DNA of 64,000 nucleotides from Bacillus sp. BA3 (lineage in GTDB: Bacteria; Bacillota; Bacilli; Bacillales; DSM-1321), in assembly GCA_002835675.1 (NCBI GenBank), contig PIZR01000005.1, positions 248,001 to 312,000 of the forward strand, given 5' to 3'. Within the stretch, counting starts at the first letter, position 1. Every line of letters begins with the position of its first letter. The translations under genes and the position numbers were made by a program. The notes beneath the pieces were generated by a model. The model ran no database searches. It saw nothing but the letters and a program-made list of their open reading frames with translations, and was not told the origin of the DNA. Below are positions 36,549-45,167 of the stretch, piece after piece.

Positions 36549-37398
36549 GAATTTACGAAGAAGATTGGAAGCCCGCCAAAATCGATCAATGGCCAAAACG
36601 ATTGCCGTTTTAAGCGGGAAAGGTGGAGTGGGAAAATCAAACTTTTCCTTGAATTTTTCGATTGCCTTATCCCAAAGAGGCAAAAAAGTACTGTTGTTCG
36701 ACATGGATATCGGTATGGGGAATATTGATATTTTGATCGGGGAACAATCTCCCTGCAGCATAATTGATTTTTTTGAAAACGATTGTAGTTTGAAGGATAT
36801 CATCATGGCAGGACCGGGAAACATTTCAATCATTACAGGTGGAACGGGGTTGACGGCTCTCTTTTCACTTGATGAGGAAAAATATACCCGGTTTAATGAG
36901 GAGTTCGGTTTATTGTTGGCGAATTACGATTATATCTTATTTGATATGGGTGCTGGCATCACTCAGGATTCCATGAAATTCCTGTTATGTGTGGATGAAT
37001 TAGTCGTTATAACGACACCTGAACCCACTTCTATCATGGATGCATATTCCGCAATGAAATATATCCATTCAGTAAATAAAGAGATATCATTGTTCCTGGT
37101 TTGCAATCGGGTTTTCACGAGTAAGGACGGCAAAGATACGATTAAGCGGCTCCAAAATGCACTAGTGGAATTTTTGGGATTGGAAACTGTAGCTCTTGGG
37201 TACTTGCCAGATGATAGAACCGTACCCAATTCTGTTAACAAACAAATGCCCTTTCTTCTTTTCGATTCTGAAGCCGATATATCCAAAGCTATTATGGACA
37301 TTGCTTCGAGATATGCAAATCATTCATTTGGGGAAGAATTGACTTTGCAAAAAAGCCATTTCCTCCAAAATATGAAGAGATATTTTTTTGGAAAGTAG
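36532..37398 (+). CDS. flhG: MinD-like ATPase FlhG (YlxH)
   Basis: A 288-residue deviant Walker ATPase. The N terminus has the positively charged segment that stimulates FlhF (DQAENLRRRLEARQNRSM), then SGKGGVGKSNFSLNFSIALS (deviant Walker A) and LLFDMDIGMGNIDILIG. FlhG controls C-ring assembly and flagellar pattern through FlhF. The ATG at 36532 lies inside the end of flhF (17-base overlap). Confidence 0.95.
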   Translation: MKDQAENLRRRLEARQNRSMAKTIAVLSGKGGVGKSNFSLNFSIALSQRGKKVLLFDMDIGMGNIDILIGEQSPCSIIDFFENDCSLKDIIMAGPGNISIITGGTGLTALFSLDEEKYTRFNEEFGLLLANYDYILFDMGAGITQDSMKFLLCVDELVVITTPEPTSIMDAYSAMKYIHSVNKEISLFLVCNRVFTSKDGKDTIKRLQNALVEFLGLETVALGYLPDDRTVPNSVNKQMPFLLFDSEADISKAIMDIASRYANHSFGEELTLQKSHFLQNMKRYFFGK

Positions 37399-37408
37399 GT
37401 CTCCTTAT

Positions 37409-38506
37409 ATGAGTAAAGTAAAAGTGCTGATAGTGGACGATTCTGCGTTTATGAGAAAGTTAATTTCAGAGTTTTTAGCAGAAGATAGCAGGATGGAAGT
37501 CATCGGGACTGCGAGGAATGGTAGAGATGCCATAGACAAAATAAAGGCTTTAAAACCCGATGTCGTGACTTTGGATGTGGAAATGCCTATTATGGACGGA
37601 TTGGAAGCATTAAGCCGGATCATGAATGAATGTCCAACTGCTGTTGTCATGTTATCAAGCACAACGAAAAAGGGAACGGAAAATACATTTGCCGCCATGA
37701 ACAGTGGAGCCTTTGACTTTGTGGCTAAACCCTCTGGTGCCATTTCATTGGATTTACATAAAATCAAGAAAGAACTCCATGAAAAAGTTATGGCTGCCAG
37801 CAGGGCAAATGTTCACAAACTAGAAAAAAATGCGATGAATATTGAAAGAAGCCCATCCGTTTGGGAAAAATATAGTAAAATAGATTCAAAAGAATCGTCA
37901 AAAATCAAAAAAAATCAAAAAAAATGGTCCTATGGGTACAAAAAAATAATAGTCATTGGTACATCAACAGGAGGGCCGAGAGCTCTGCAGACCGTCTTGG
38001 CAGGACTCCCGGAAGAAGTTGATGCTCCCATACTCATTGTCCAGCATATGCCCCCCGGTTTCACAAAATCCTTGGCAACACGCCTGAATTCATTGTGCAA
38101 GATTAAAGTGAAGGAAGCTGAAGAGGGGGAACTGATTCAAAAAGGTGTCGCCTATATCGCACCGGGAGGTTTTCACTTGAAAGTGAGGAAAGTCGGAATG
38201 AGCTGGGCAATCCTTTTGGATCAATCCGAATTGCGTAATGGACATCGCCCGTCGGTTGATGTGCTATTTGAATCGGTAAGTGAAATGAATGATTCTGCGA
38301 AAATAGCCGTTATCATGACCGGGATGGGAATGGACGGGTCGATGGGACTCATGAAGCTTAAACAAGAGGGTCCTTTAAAAGCGATAGCCGAATCACAGGA
38401 GACATCAATCGTTTTTGGTATGCCTAAGGCGGCAATCAATACCAAGTTAATAGATAGCATAGAGGATGTAGAAAAAATAGCTAAAGCGATAATGAGCTAT
38501 TGTTAA
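37409..38506 (+). CDS. cheB: Chemotaxis protein-glutamate methylesterase CheB
   Basis: A 365-residue two-domain protein. The receiver domain has Asp10-Asp11 and phospho-acceptor Asp56 (VVTLDVEMPIMDGLEAL). The methylesterase domain (from ~residue 180) contains the catalytic serine in GTSTGGPRALQ, the histidine in QHMPPGFTKSLA and the aspartate in MTGMGMDGSMG. It removes methyl groups from receptors for adaptation. The linker (~residues 140-180) is Lys/Ser-rich and encoded by tandem TCAAAAAAAA units. The ATG at 37409 has only a weak GTAGGT site; the frame reaches a TTG at 37388 inside flhG. Confidence 0.97.
   Translation: MSKVKVLIVDDSAFMRKLISEFLAEDSRMEVIGTARNGRDAIDKIKALKPDVVTLDVEMPIMDGLEALSRIMNECPTAVVMLSSTTKKGTENTFAAMNSGAFDFVAKPSGAISLDLHKIKKELHEKVMAASRANVHKLEKNAMNIERSPSVWEKYSKIDSKESSKIKKNQKKWSYGYKKIIVIGTSTGGPRALQTVLAGLPEEVDAPILIVQHMPPGFTKSLATRLNSLCKIKVKEAEEGELIQKGVAYIAPGGFHLKVRKVGMSWAILLDQSELRNGHRPSVDVLFESVSEMNDSAKIAVIMTGMGMDGSMGLMKLKQEGPLKAIAESQETSIVFGMPKAAINTKLIDSIEDVEKIAKAIMSYC
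37898..37924 (+). repeat. Tandem TCA(n) units in the cheB linker
   Basis: TC followed by five A, then TC with eight A twice (37905-37914 and 37915-37924). The tract encodes the interdomain Ser-Lys-Ile-Lys-Lys-Asn-Gln-Lys-Lys stretch. Both A8 runs and the 10-base repeat could slip. Confidence 0.95.
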
Positions 38507-38527
38507 CACGTGGAGGTGTGAGATTGT

Positions 38528-40570
38528 ATGGATATGAATCAGTATTTAGAGGTTTTTATAGAAGAAAGTAAAGAACATCTTCAAACGTGCAGCGAACAGT
38601 TGCTGGTACTCGAAAAGAACCCGGAAGACCTCTCGATCGTAAACGAAATCTTTCGTTCCGCCCATACCTTAAAAGGGATGTCGGCGACTATGGGGTATGT
38701 GGATTTAACCAATTTAACCCATAAAATGGAGAATGTGTTGGATGCAATCCGAAATAGTAAAATCGCCCTCTCTCCAGAATTATTTGATGTGATATTTTTA
38801 GCGGTTGATGATTTAGAAGCGATGGTCATGTCCATTGCAGAAGGTGGAGATGGAAAAAGAAATGTGGAAGAGGTTGTCCATCAGCTGGAAGTGATTGAAA
38901 AAGGGGAGTCGCCCGTTTCTTCCACCATTGCAGAGATTGCAGCAGCTTCTGCCGTCCTTGAAAAAGAGGAAATGACTGTGGGAGAGTACGATGAATTTGA
39001 ATGGACAGTGCTTAAGCAGTCCAAAGATCAAGGCTTCAACAGCTTCGAAATCTCGATAGGGTTGCGAGAGAACTGTCTTTTAAAAGCTGCCCGGGTGTTT
39101 ATGGTTTTCGAGGTGCTTGAAAAGTCAGGTGAAGTAATCAAGTCACACCCACCGGTCCAACTTTTGGAAGAAGAACAATTCGATCAGCAATTTACGGTCA
39201 CGATGGTAACAACAGAATCGAGTGATGAGATAAAGGAAAAAATCATGAAGGTTTCCGAAGTGGATCAAGTTGTGGTAAATGCCCTTGATCTTGAGGGCTT
39301 GAGGCATGCAGCCAATTCTATAGAGGATCAAGTTGCTGAAGTACCGGAACAAGCGACAATTAAAGCCGTGCTTCCAACTGATAATGATGATAAGAAAAAA
39401 CAGGCACTCGTTAAGCCGGCATCAAGCAAGACCATTCGGGTGAACATTGAGCGGCTTGATATATTAATGAACCTATTCGAGGAACTAGTAATCGATAGAG
39501 GCAGACTTGACCAAATTTCCAGTGATTTGAATAATCAAGAATTGCATGAAACAGTAGAAAGAATGTCCCGTATAACAAGTGATTTACAAACAATCGTTTT
39601 GAATATGCGGATGGTGCCCGTTGAAACTGTATTCAATCGTTTTCCTAAAATGGTTCGTCAATTAGCAAGGGATTTAAACAAGAAAGTCAATTTGGAAATC
39701 AACGGTGCAGAAACGGAACTAGACCGTACAGTCATTGATGAAATCGGTGATCCTCTCGTCCATTTATTAAGAAACGCCATGGATCATGGAATTGAAACAC
39801 CTGAAGAACGTTTGGCGAAAGGAATGAAAGAAGAAGGTAAAATCCTGTTAAAAGCCTACCACGGCGGCAATCATGTTTTCATTGAAATTGAGGATGACGG
39901 TGCAGGAATCAATAAAGATCGAGTCTTGAACAAGGCGCTCTCCAATGGGATATTAACCAAGGAAGCTGCCGACACCCTAACGGATAAGCAAATCTATGAA
40001 TTGATATTCGCTTCTGGTTTCTCAACAGCGGAAACCATTTCAGATGTATCGGGGCGCGGTGTTGGACTGGATGTGGTTAAAAATACTATTGAGTCTCTCG
40101 GTGGAACTGTCACGATCGATTCCAAAGAGAATGATGGATCCATCTTCCTTATTCAGCTTCCGCTTACATTGTCCATTATCTCTGTCATGCTGGTTGCAAT
40201 CCAAAACGAAAAATATGCCATACCTCTTTCTTCGATAATAGAAACAGCGATCATAAAAAAAGCAGATATCTTGAATGCCCATAATCAACAGGTTATTGAC
40301 TTCAGGGGAAAGATCCTGCCGCTTCTGTTCTTGAAAGATATATTTGAAGTGCCAATCAGTCTGGAAGAAGAAGAGTCCCTCTCTGTGGTCATTGTAAGAA
40401 AAGGTGATAAATTAGCTGGATTAGTCGTTGATTCATTCATCGGGCAGCTGGAAATCGTTCTGAAATCACTAGGTAATTATTTAAATAGCGCTTTTGCAAT
40501 ATCGGGGGCAACGATCCTTGGTGATGGTCAAGTTGCTTTAATTATAGATTGCAACACATTGATTCATTGA
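38528..40570 (+). CDS. cheA: Chemotaxis histidine kinase CheA
   Basis: A 680-residue kinase. The P1 domain has the phosphorylated His46 (FRSAHTLKGMSATMGY); P2 follows the linker (~residues 145-270); P3 dimerisation starts near IRVNIERLDILMNLFEELVI; the P4 ATPase has HLLRNAMDHGIETPEERLAK, DDGAGINKDRV and SDVSGRGVGLDVVK; P5 is the CheW-like domain that docks on receptors. It phosphorylates CheY and CheB. The N terminus MDMNQYL matches B. subtilis and fixes the start at 38528 behind GGAGGTG. Confidence 0.98.
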   Translation: MDMNQYLEVFIEESKEHLQTCSEQLLVLEKNPEDLSIVNEIFRSAHTLKGMSATMGYVDLTNLTHKMENVLDAIRNSKIALSPELFDVIFLAVDDLEAMVMSIAEGGDGKRNVEEVVHQLEVIEKGESPVSSTIAEIAAASAVLEKEEMTVGEYDEFEWTVLKQSKDQGFNSFEISIGLRENCLLKAARVFMVFEVLEKSGEVIKSHPPVQLLEEEQFDQQFTVTMVTTESSDEIKEKIMKVSEVDQVVVNALDLEGLRHAANSIEDQVAEVPEQATIKAVLPTDNDDKKKQALVKPASSKTIRVNIERLDILMNLFEELVIDRGRLDQISSDLNNQELHETVERMSRITSDLQTIVLNMRMVPVETVFNRFPKMVRQLARDLNKKVNLEINGAETELDRTVIDEIGDPLVHLLRNAMDHGIETPEERLAKGMKEEGKILLKAYHGGNHVFIEIEDDGAGINKDRVLNKALSNGILTKEAADTLTDKQIYELIFASGFSTAETISDVSGRGVGLDVVKNTIESLGGTVTIDSKENDGSIFLIQLPLTLSIISVMLVAIQNEKYAIPLSSIIETAIIKKADILNAHNQQVIDFRGKILPLLFLKDIFEVPISLEEEESLSVVIVRKGDKLAGLVVDSFIGQLEIVLKSLGNYLNSAFAISGATILGDGQVALIIDCNTLIH

Positions 40571-40679
40571 ATGATAGATAAGCGGGGCAGGGGAATGGGA
40601 CGTTGGTTCAACCGTTTCGATTCAAGTTTTCGTTAAGACTGCACAACAATCAGGAGTTTATTTAAAAGGAGGGGAATAG

Positions 40680-41135
40680 ATGTCGGAGGATATGAAAGTA
40701 ATCGTATTTCAAATTAAAGATAAAGAATATGCAATACCAGTGGATAAAGTCAGCGGTATCGAAAAGATTCTGCATATTACCAGAGTTCCAAAGGCTGTAA
40801 AGTTTGTTAAGGGAGTCATAAATCTAAGGGGTGTAATCACTCCAATTATTGATTTGCGGGTGCGTTTTGGTTTCGAAGAGATGGAATACGATGAATCAAC
40901 AAGGATTATCATCGTCATTCTGGATGATATGGAAGTTGGGTTAATAGTGGACTCTGCCAATGATGTTTTGGATATTCCAGTGGAGAGTATCGAACCTCAG
41001 CCTGAAGTTGTGGGACATTTGGCTTCAGAATACATTAGCGGAGTGGCTAAAATTGACAAGCGACTGCTCGTCCTAATCAATTTGGAGAAGGCTCTAAGTC
41101 TGGAAAGGACTGAAAATATGTTAAGAGAAGGATAA
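40680..41135 (+). CDS. cheW: Chemotaxis adaptor protein CheW
   Basis: A 151-residue CheW fold (VIVFQIKDKEYAIPVDKVSG, VIDLRVRFGFE-type segment IIDLRVRFGFEEME, LVDSANDVLDI-type segment GLIVDSANDVLDIP). It bridges receptors and CheA P5. A 109-base spacer separates it from cheA, the longest within the che block; AAGGAGGGG at 40667-40675 is a strong ribosome binding site. Confidence 0.97.
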   Translation: MSEDMKVIVFQIKDKEYAIPVDKVSGIEKILHITRVPKAVKFVKGVINLRGVITPIIDLRVRFGFEEMEYDESTRIIIVILDDMEVGLIVDSANDVLDIPVESIEPQPEVVGHLASEYISGVAKIDKRLLVLINLEKALSLERTENMLREG

Positions 41136-41139
41136 TCAT

Positions 41140-41772
41140 ATGTCGTTCATTGAGAAAATCAACCCTTTTCAACTCGATATTTTGAAGGAAATCGGCAATA
41201 TAGGTGCAGGGAACGCAGCAACTGCGTTTTCTGCCATCCTTAATAGGAAAATTGATATGAATGTTCCTAATGTCAGAATCGTTTCCTTTGATGAAATGAT
41301 GGAAATGGCTGGCGGGGCCGATCAAGTCGTTGCCAGCGTTTTCCTTAGAATGGAAGGTGATGCTTCAGGGAGTATGTTTTTTATCCTTTCGCTTACTGTA
41401 GCCCAATACTTGATTCGTAAGATGACTGGTGATGAGACCTTTTTGATGGAATCCGCACCCCATACTGAATTGGCGCTTTCTTGCCTTCAGGAATTAGGGA
41501 ATATCTTATCGGGATCCTACCTCTCTTCTCTTTCTGATTTCACCCGATTGAATATCTATCCATCCGTTCCATCCTTGAGCATCGATATGGTAGGGGCAAC
41601 GATCAGTTACGGATTATTGGAATTATCAATAGTAAGTGACGCAGCCATCGTCATTGATACTGTGCTTGAAAAAGACCAGCTTTTCGCTGAATCCATTAAT
41701 GGTCATTTCTTTTTATTACCTGATCCCGAATTTTTTGATATCATTTTTTCCGCTTTAGGAGTGTCCACCTAA
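41140..41772 (+). CDS. cheC: CheY-P phosphatase CheC
   Basis: A 210-residue CheC. Two E-x2-N phosphatase motifs are present: LKEIGNIGAGNAATAFS near the N terminus and LQELGNILSGSYLSSLSD in the middle. CheC dephosphorylates CheY and binds CheD, connecting CheY-P level to receptor modification, a Bacillus-type adaptation system. The stop codon shares one base with the cheD start. Confidence 0.97.
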   Translation: MSFIEKINPFQLDILKEIGNIGAGNAATAFSAILNRKIDMNVPNVRIVSFDEMMEMAGGADQVVASVFLRMEGDASGSMFFILSLTVAQYLIRKMTGDETFLMESAPHTELALSCLQELGNILSGSYLSSLSDFTRLNIYPSVPSLSIDMVGATISYGLLELSIVSDAAIVIDTVLEKDQLFAESINGHFFLLPDPEFFDIIFSALGVST

Positions 41773-42275
41773 TGACTGAATTGTTAAAGGTCCAGGTTGT
41801 TAAGGTTGGAATAGCGGATATGAATATTATAAAACCTCCTTATACGATTCGCACTTCCGGGCTGGGGTCGTGTGTTGGTGTTGTAATTTATGATGAGAAA
41901 AAAGAGATTGCGGGTTTGGCACATATTATGCTGCCTGACTCTTCATTAGCTAAATCGGGGCCGATCAACGTTGCCAAATTTGCAGATACGGCGATAAAGG
42001 AATTGGTGCAGCTCTTAGTAAAAGAAGGCGCAAGAATGCCATTCCTAAAAGCGAAGTTGGCAGGCGGAGCACAAATGTTCCAATTTGCCTCCGGAGGGGA
42101 TTTAATGAGAATAGGACCACGGAATGTGGAAGCTGTTCGAAAGGTGTTATCTGACTTGCGCATTAGAGTCGTCGCTGAAGATGTTGGCGGGAATAGCGGA
42201 AGAACGATTGATTTCAATTTAAGTGATTGTTTGCTAAATATACGGACCGTTACAAAAGGGACTAAAAACATATAG
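41772..42275 (+). CDS. cheD: Chemoreceptor glutamine deamidase CheD
   Basis: A 167-residue CheD. The catalytic cysteine lies in TSGLGSCVGVVIYD, with the histidine in GLAHIMLPDS; KAKLAGGAQMFQF and VVAEDVGGNSGRTIDFN are also typical. It deamidates receptor glutamines and is sequestered by CheC. The gene overlaps cheC by one base (TAATG), so the pair should be made in fixed proportion. Confidence 0.97.
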   Translation: MTELLKVQVVKVGIADMNIIKPPYTIRTSGLGSCVGVVIYDEKKEIAGLAHIMLPDSSLAKSGPINVAKFADTAIKELVQLLVKEGARMPFLKAKLAGGAQMFQFASGGDLMRIGPRNVEAVRKVLSDLRIRVVAEDVGGNSGRTIDFNLSDCLLNIRTVTKGTKNI

Positions 42276-42283
42276 GATCGGAT

Positions 42284-42302
42284 TTGGCTTTTGAAAAGCC
42301 AA
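42284..42302 (+). promoter_or_regulatory. Perfect stem-loop between cheD and sigD
   Basis: TTGGCTTTT (42284-42292) and AAAAGCCAA (42294-42302) form a perfect inverted repeat nine bases after the cheD stop. The following sequence is AAATATG, so it is not a normal terminator. It lies 100 bases ahead of the sigD start. Confidence 0.55.
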
Positions 42303-42401
42303 AAATATGACAGGTACACTTGCAATCGAATTATTATTGCATTTATGGCTTTAGGGGCCGTATCGATCACAAATCGTATAACAATGTTAGGAGGATGTCC
42401 A

Positions 42402-43166
42402 ATGTCTCATCTGACCATCGAAGAAGAGCAGTTATGTTGGAAGAATTGGGTGGATCGCAGAGATCCGCTAGCCGGGGATATTTTGGTGAAGAAATACATA
42501 CCTCTCGTATCGTATCATGTTCAACGTATTTCAGTAAGTCTTCCTAAAAATGTGAGCCGGGATGATATAAGGAGTTTAGGAATGATGGGGTTATTCGATG
42601 CCCTGGAACGTTTTGACACGAAGCGTGACCTGAAGTTTGACACATATGCATCATTTAGAATACGTGGTGCTATTTTAGATGGATTAAGAAAAGAGGATTG
42701 GCTTCCGCGGAGCGCAAGAGATAAAGCCAAGAAAATTGAAGCTGCAATAGAAAAGCTGGAGCAGCAATACATGAGGAACCTTTCGCCAAACGAGATTGCC
42801 GCTGAATTGAATATTCCGGAAGATGAAGTATATGCTGCATTAAATGAGAACTTCTTTGCCAATGTACTATCAATGGATGAAAATCCCCAAGAAGACGATA
42901 AAGAAAGCGCGAATTTTCATATTAAAGATGAAAAGGCGGATTTACCCGAGGAACATGTGTTAAGGGATGAACTGTATGTTGAATTGGCCAAAGTCATAGA
43001 AACCCTTAATGAAAAAGAACAGTTGGTTTTACAGCTTTTTTATAAAGAAGAACTAACATTGACCGAAATCGGGCAAGTGATGAGCCTATCTACGTCCCGG
43101 ATATCCCAAATTCATTCAAAAGCGATATATAAATTAAGAAACACGATGCAAGATCAAAAAAATTAA
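42402..43166 (+). CDS. sigD: RNA polymerase sigma factor SigD (FliA type)
   Basis: A 254-residue sigma factor, the length of B. subtilis SigD, for late flagellar, chemotaxis and autolysin genes. Region 2 is seen in RDDIRSLGMMGLFDALERFD and TYASFRIRGAILDGLRKEDW with the family motif LPRSARDKAKK; region 4 ends with LTEIGQVMSLSTSRISQIHS. ATG at 42402 follows AGGAGG at 42390-42395. A frame extending upstream to 42291 has no ribosome binding site and would read through the stem-loop region. Its place near the end of the operon is known to limit SigD level and underlies motile/sessile heterogeneity in B. subtilis. Confidence 0.97.
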   Translation: MSHLTIEEEQLCWKNWVDRRDPLAGDILVKKYIPLVSYHVQRISVSLPKNVSRDDIRSLGMMGLFDALERFDTKRDLKFDTYASFRIRGAILDGLRKEDWLPRSARDKAKKIEAAIEKLEQQYMRNLSPNEIAAELNIPEDEVYAALNENFFANVLSMDENPQEDDKESANFHIKDEKADLPEEHVLRDELYVELAKVIETLNEKEQLVLQLFYKEELTLTEIGQVMSLSTSRISQIHSKAIYKLRNTMQDQKN

Positions 43167-43365
43167 TCATGATATTTTAATGAAGAGGGCTACGGAGTTT
43201 GGGAAGCATAAAATCCCAATTGAACGAAGAAGCCCCCTGCAAGCTTGAAAGAATTGATAAGGTACCTGCATCAATAAATGCTTCGAAATCACAGAATGTA
43301 CGAACTGTACTTAGTCAATAAGAGCAAAACAACAGATTGACTATTCCGGTTAATTAGGAGGCAAC

Positions 43366-44004
43366 ATGACAGCATTTTTTATATTTCTGTTGTTTGTATT
43401 AAACATATTCACCATTTTCGCCATCATCGTTTTATATCTTCGGCAAAATCGTTTAAGTAAGTTGGAAAAAGACCAAAAAGCCATCATTGGAGAAATGGAA
43501 CAACTTTTGTCTGGTTATTTAATGGAGATGAAAGAGGATAATGAGGCATTGGTAAAGGCATTCACCAATTCGGTGGCAATGAATCACGAGCATGGTCAAA
43601 AAGGTCAAGTACATGGCTCGATCAAAGAAACAAAGGAAGATAAAGAAGAAAAACAGGAACAAAACATGCTGCTAGAGTATAAAGAGGGAAGCCGTGCCGG
43701 TGCTAAAAAGCAGGCAATCAACGCCTATAAAATTATGCCTGAAAAAAATGAAACCAATGCTTTACCAGTAAAAGTCGAGGACAAATTGGAGCTTTCATCG
43801 GCAGTCGCTTCTCCAAAAAACGAAGGGAAGCCGGCTGGCATGGAATTTTCGGACATGCTGCAGGCTTCGTTAAATGAACGATCATTAAATGCAAAAGTGG
43901 ATATGTTAGCGGATCAAGGACATTCAGTAGAGGAAATCGCCAAAAAGTTAGGTTGCGGTCAAACCGAGATAGAGCTATTACTAAAGTTTCGCATGAATAG
44001 ATAA
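43366..44004 (+). CDS. swrB: Swarming motility protein SwrB (YlxL)
   Basis: A 212-residue protein with an N-terminal membrane anchor (residues 2-25, FFIFLLFVLNIFTIFAIIVL), a short coiled coil, a low-complexity Lys/Glu linker, and a C-terminal helix-turn-helix-like segment (DQGHSVEEIAKKLGCGQTEI). This is the layout of B. subtilis SwrB, which promotes basal body maturation and SigD activation. It is the last fla/che gene. The 199-base spacer from sigD holds nested inverted repeats (TTGGGA 43199-43204/TCCCAA 43214-43219 inside GGGCT/AGCCC) but no gene. TTAGGAGG precedes the ATG. Confidence 0.87.
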   Translation: MTAFFIFLLFVLNIFTIFAIIVLYLRQNRLSKLEKDQKAIIGEMEQLLSGYLMEMKEDNEALVKAFTNSVAMNHEHGQKGQVHGSIKETKEDKEEKQEQNMLLEYKEGSRAGAKKQAINAYKIMPEKNETNALPVKVEDKLELSSAVASPKNEGKPAGMEFSDMLQASLNERSLNAKVDMLADQGHSVEEIAKKLGCGQTEIELLLKFRMNR

Positions 44005-44013
44005 AGTTATCTC

Positions 44014-44042
44014 TTGATTGTGCAGAGCCATTATGATATATT
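44014..44042 (+). promoter_or_regulatory. SigA-type promoter for rpsB
   Basis: TTGATT (44014-44019), a 17-base spacer and TATATT (44037-44042). The start would be about 44049, leaving a leader of about 110 bases before rpsB. There is no clear terminator between swrB and this promoter, so some fla/che read-through into rpsB is possible. Confidence 0.6.
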
Positions 44043-44158
44043 ATGAAATGGTGTTAATACACACGCCCCGTGATTCTTGCAGATGGTGCTGTTATGACAG
44101 TTTCTGTATGAAAATGATCGGTGCGGAGGAAAAACAAAACCATTTAGGAGGAACTAAA

Positions 44159-44872
44159 ATGTCAGTCATTTCTATGAAACAATTGCTTGAAGCTGGTGTA
44201 CATTTCGGACACCAAACACGTCGCTGGAACCCAAAAATGAAGAAATATATCTTCACTGAGCGTAACGGCATCTACATCATCGACCTTCAAAAAACAGTTA
44301 AAAAGGTTGAAGAAGCTTATAACTTCGTGAAAGAACTAGCTGCTAACGGTGGTACTGTTCTTTTCGTTGGAACTAAAAAACAAGCTCAAGAATCTGTTAA
44401 AGAAGAAGCTATCCGTTCTGGTATGTACTATGTAAACCAACGTTGGTTAGGTGGAACTTTAACAAACTTTGAAACAATTCAAAAACGTATCGCTCGTCTT
44501 AAAGATATCGAAAAAATGGAAGAAAACGGAACTTTCGAAGTACTTCCTAAAAAAGAAGTTATCCAACTTAAAAAAGAATGGGATCGCTTAGAGAAATTCT
44601 TAGGCGGTATTAAAGATATGAAGACTCTTCCAGATGCGATCTTCGTTATCGACCCTCGCAAAGAGCGTATCGCTGTTGCGGAAGCACACAAATTACACAT
44701 TCCACTTGTTGGTATCGTTGATACAAACTGTGATCCGGATGAAATCGATGTAGTTATTCCTGCGAATGACGATGCAATCCGTGCTGTTAAATTATTAACA
44801 GGTAAAATGGCAGATGCTATCTTAGAAGCTAAACAAGGCGAAGAAACAGCAACTGAAACAACTACTGCTTAA
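44159..44872 (+). CDS. rpsB: 30S ribosomal protein S2
   Basis: A 237-residue S2 protein ([60 protein letters not shown]). Codon use is visibly more biased than in the flagellar genes (GTT, ACT, CGT, AAA preferred), as expected for a highly expressed gene. The ATG at 44159 follows TTAGGAGGAAC; the same frame stays open back to 44018, which lies in the promoter and leader and is not part of the protein. The Thr/Glu-rich tail varies among species. Confidence 0.98.
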   Translation: MSVISMKQLLEAGVHFGHQTRRWNPKMKKYIFTERNGIYIIDLQKTVKKVEEAYNFVKELAANGGTVLFVGTKKQAQESVKEEAIRSGMYYVNQRWLGGTLTNFETIQKRIARLKDIEKMEENGTFEVLPKKEVIQLKKEWDRLEKFLGGIKDMKTLPDAIFVIDPRKERIAVAEAHKLHIPLVGIVDTNCDPDEIDVVIPANDDAIRAVKLLTGKMADAILEAKQGEETATETTTA

Positions 44873-44901
44873 TAAGTAAAAAAGGTTGCTTATTCAGTAA
44901 G

Positions 44902-44945
44902 AAAAAAGGTGATAAGAGGATAATGCCTTTTATCCCTTTTTTTTG
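44902..44945 (+). terminator. Terminator after rpsB
   Basis: An imperfect stem (AAAAAAGGTGATAAGAGG at 44902-44919 against CCTTTTATCCCTTTTTTT) with two G-U pairs and one mismatch, ending in eight T before GC. Confidence 0.85.
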
Positions 44946-45067
44946 CACTAAATAAGCATACATAAAATCACTGTACGTAATGACTTTTTAAAAAGGTATG
45001 GGCGATTTTTCAGGGATGAAAATGTTCCGTCATATTGACTGAGTAAGTGGATGTTTTTTCAGAAATA

Positions 45068-45097
45068 TTGTCAAGACTCGTTATTTTGTTTGATGAT
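45068..45097 (+). promoter_or_regulatory. Possible SigA promoter for tsf
   Basis: TTGTCA (45068-45073), 18-base spacer, GATGAT (45092-45097). The -35 is good, the -10 weak. A promoter is needed here because a strong terminator lies upstream. Confidence 0.35.
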
Positions 45098-45167
45098 AAC
45101 AAGTATTTTTTGGCAATAATGGGTAAAGATTGAATAAACTGCATTTAATTTGAGGAGGATATATATT

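Noticed and set aside
42291..42401. N-terminal extension of sigD
   Set aside because: It starts inside the stem-loop without a ribosome binding site; SigD of 254 residues begins at 42402 behind AGGAGG.
44018..44158. N-terminal extension of rpsB
   Set aside because: It overlaps the promoter and leader, has many Cys/Met codons foreign to S2, and the ATG at 44159 has an ideal ribosome binding site.
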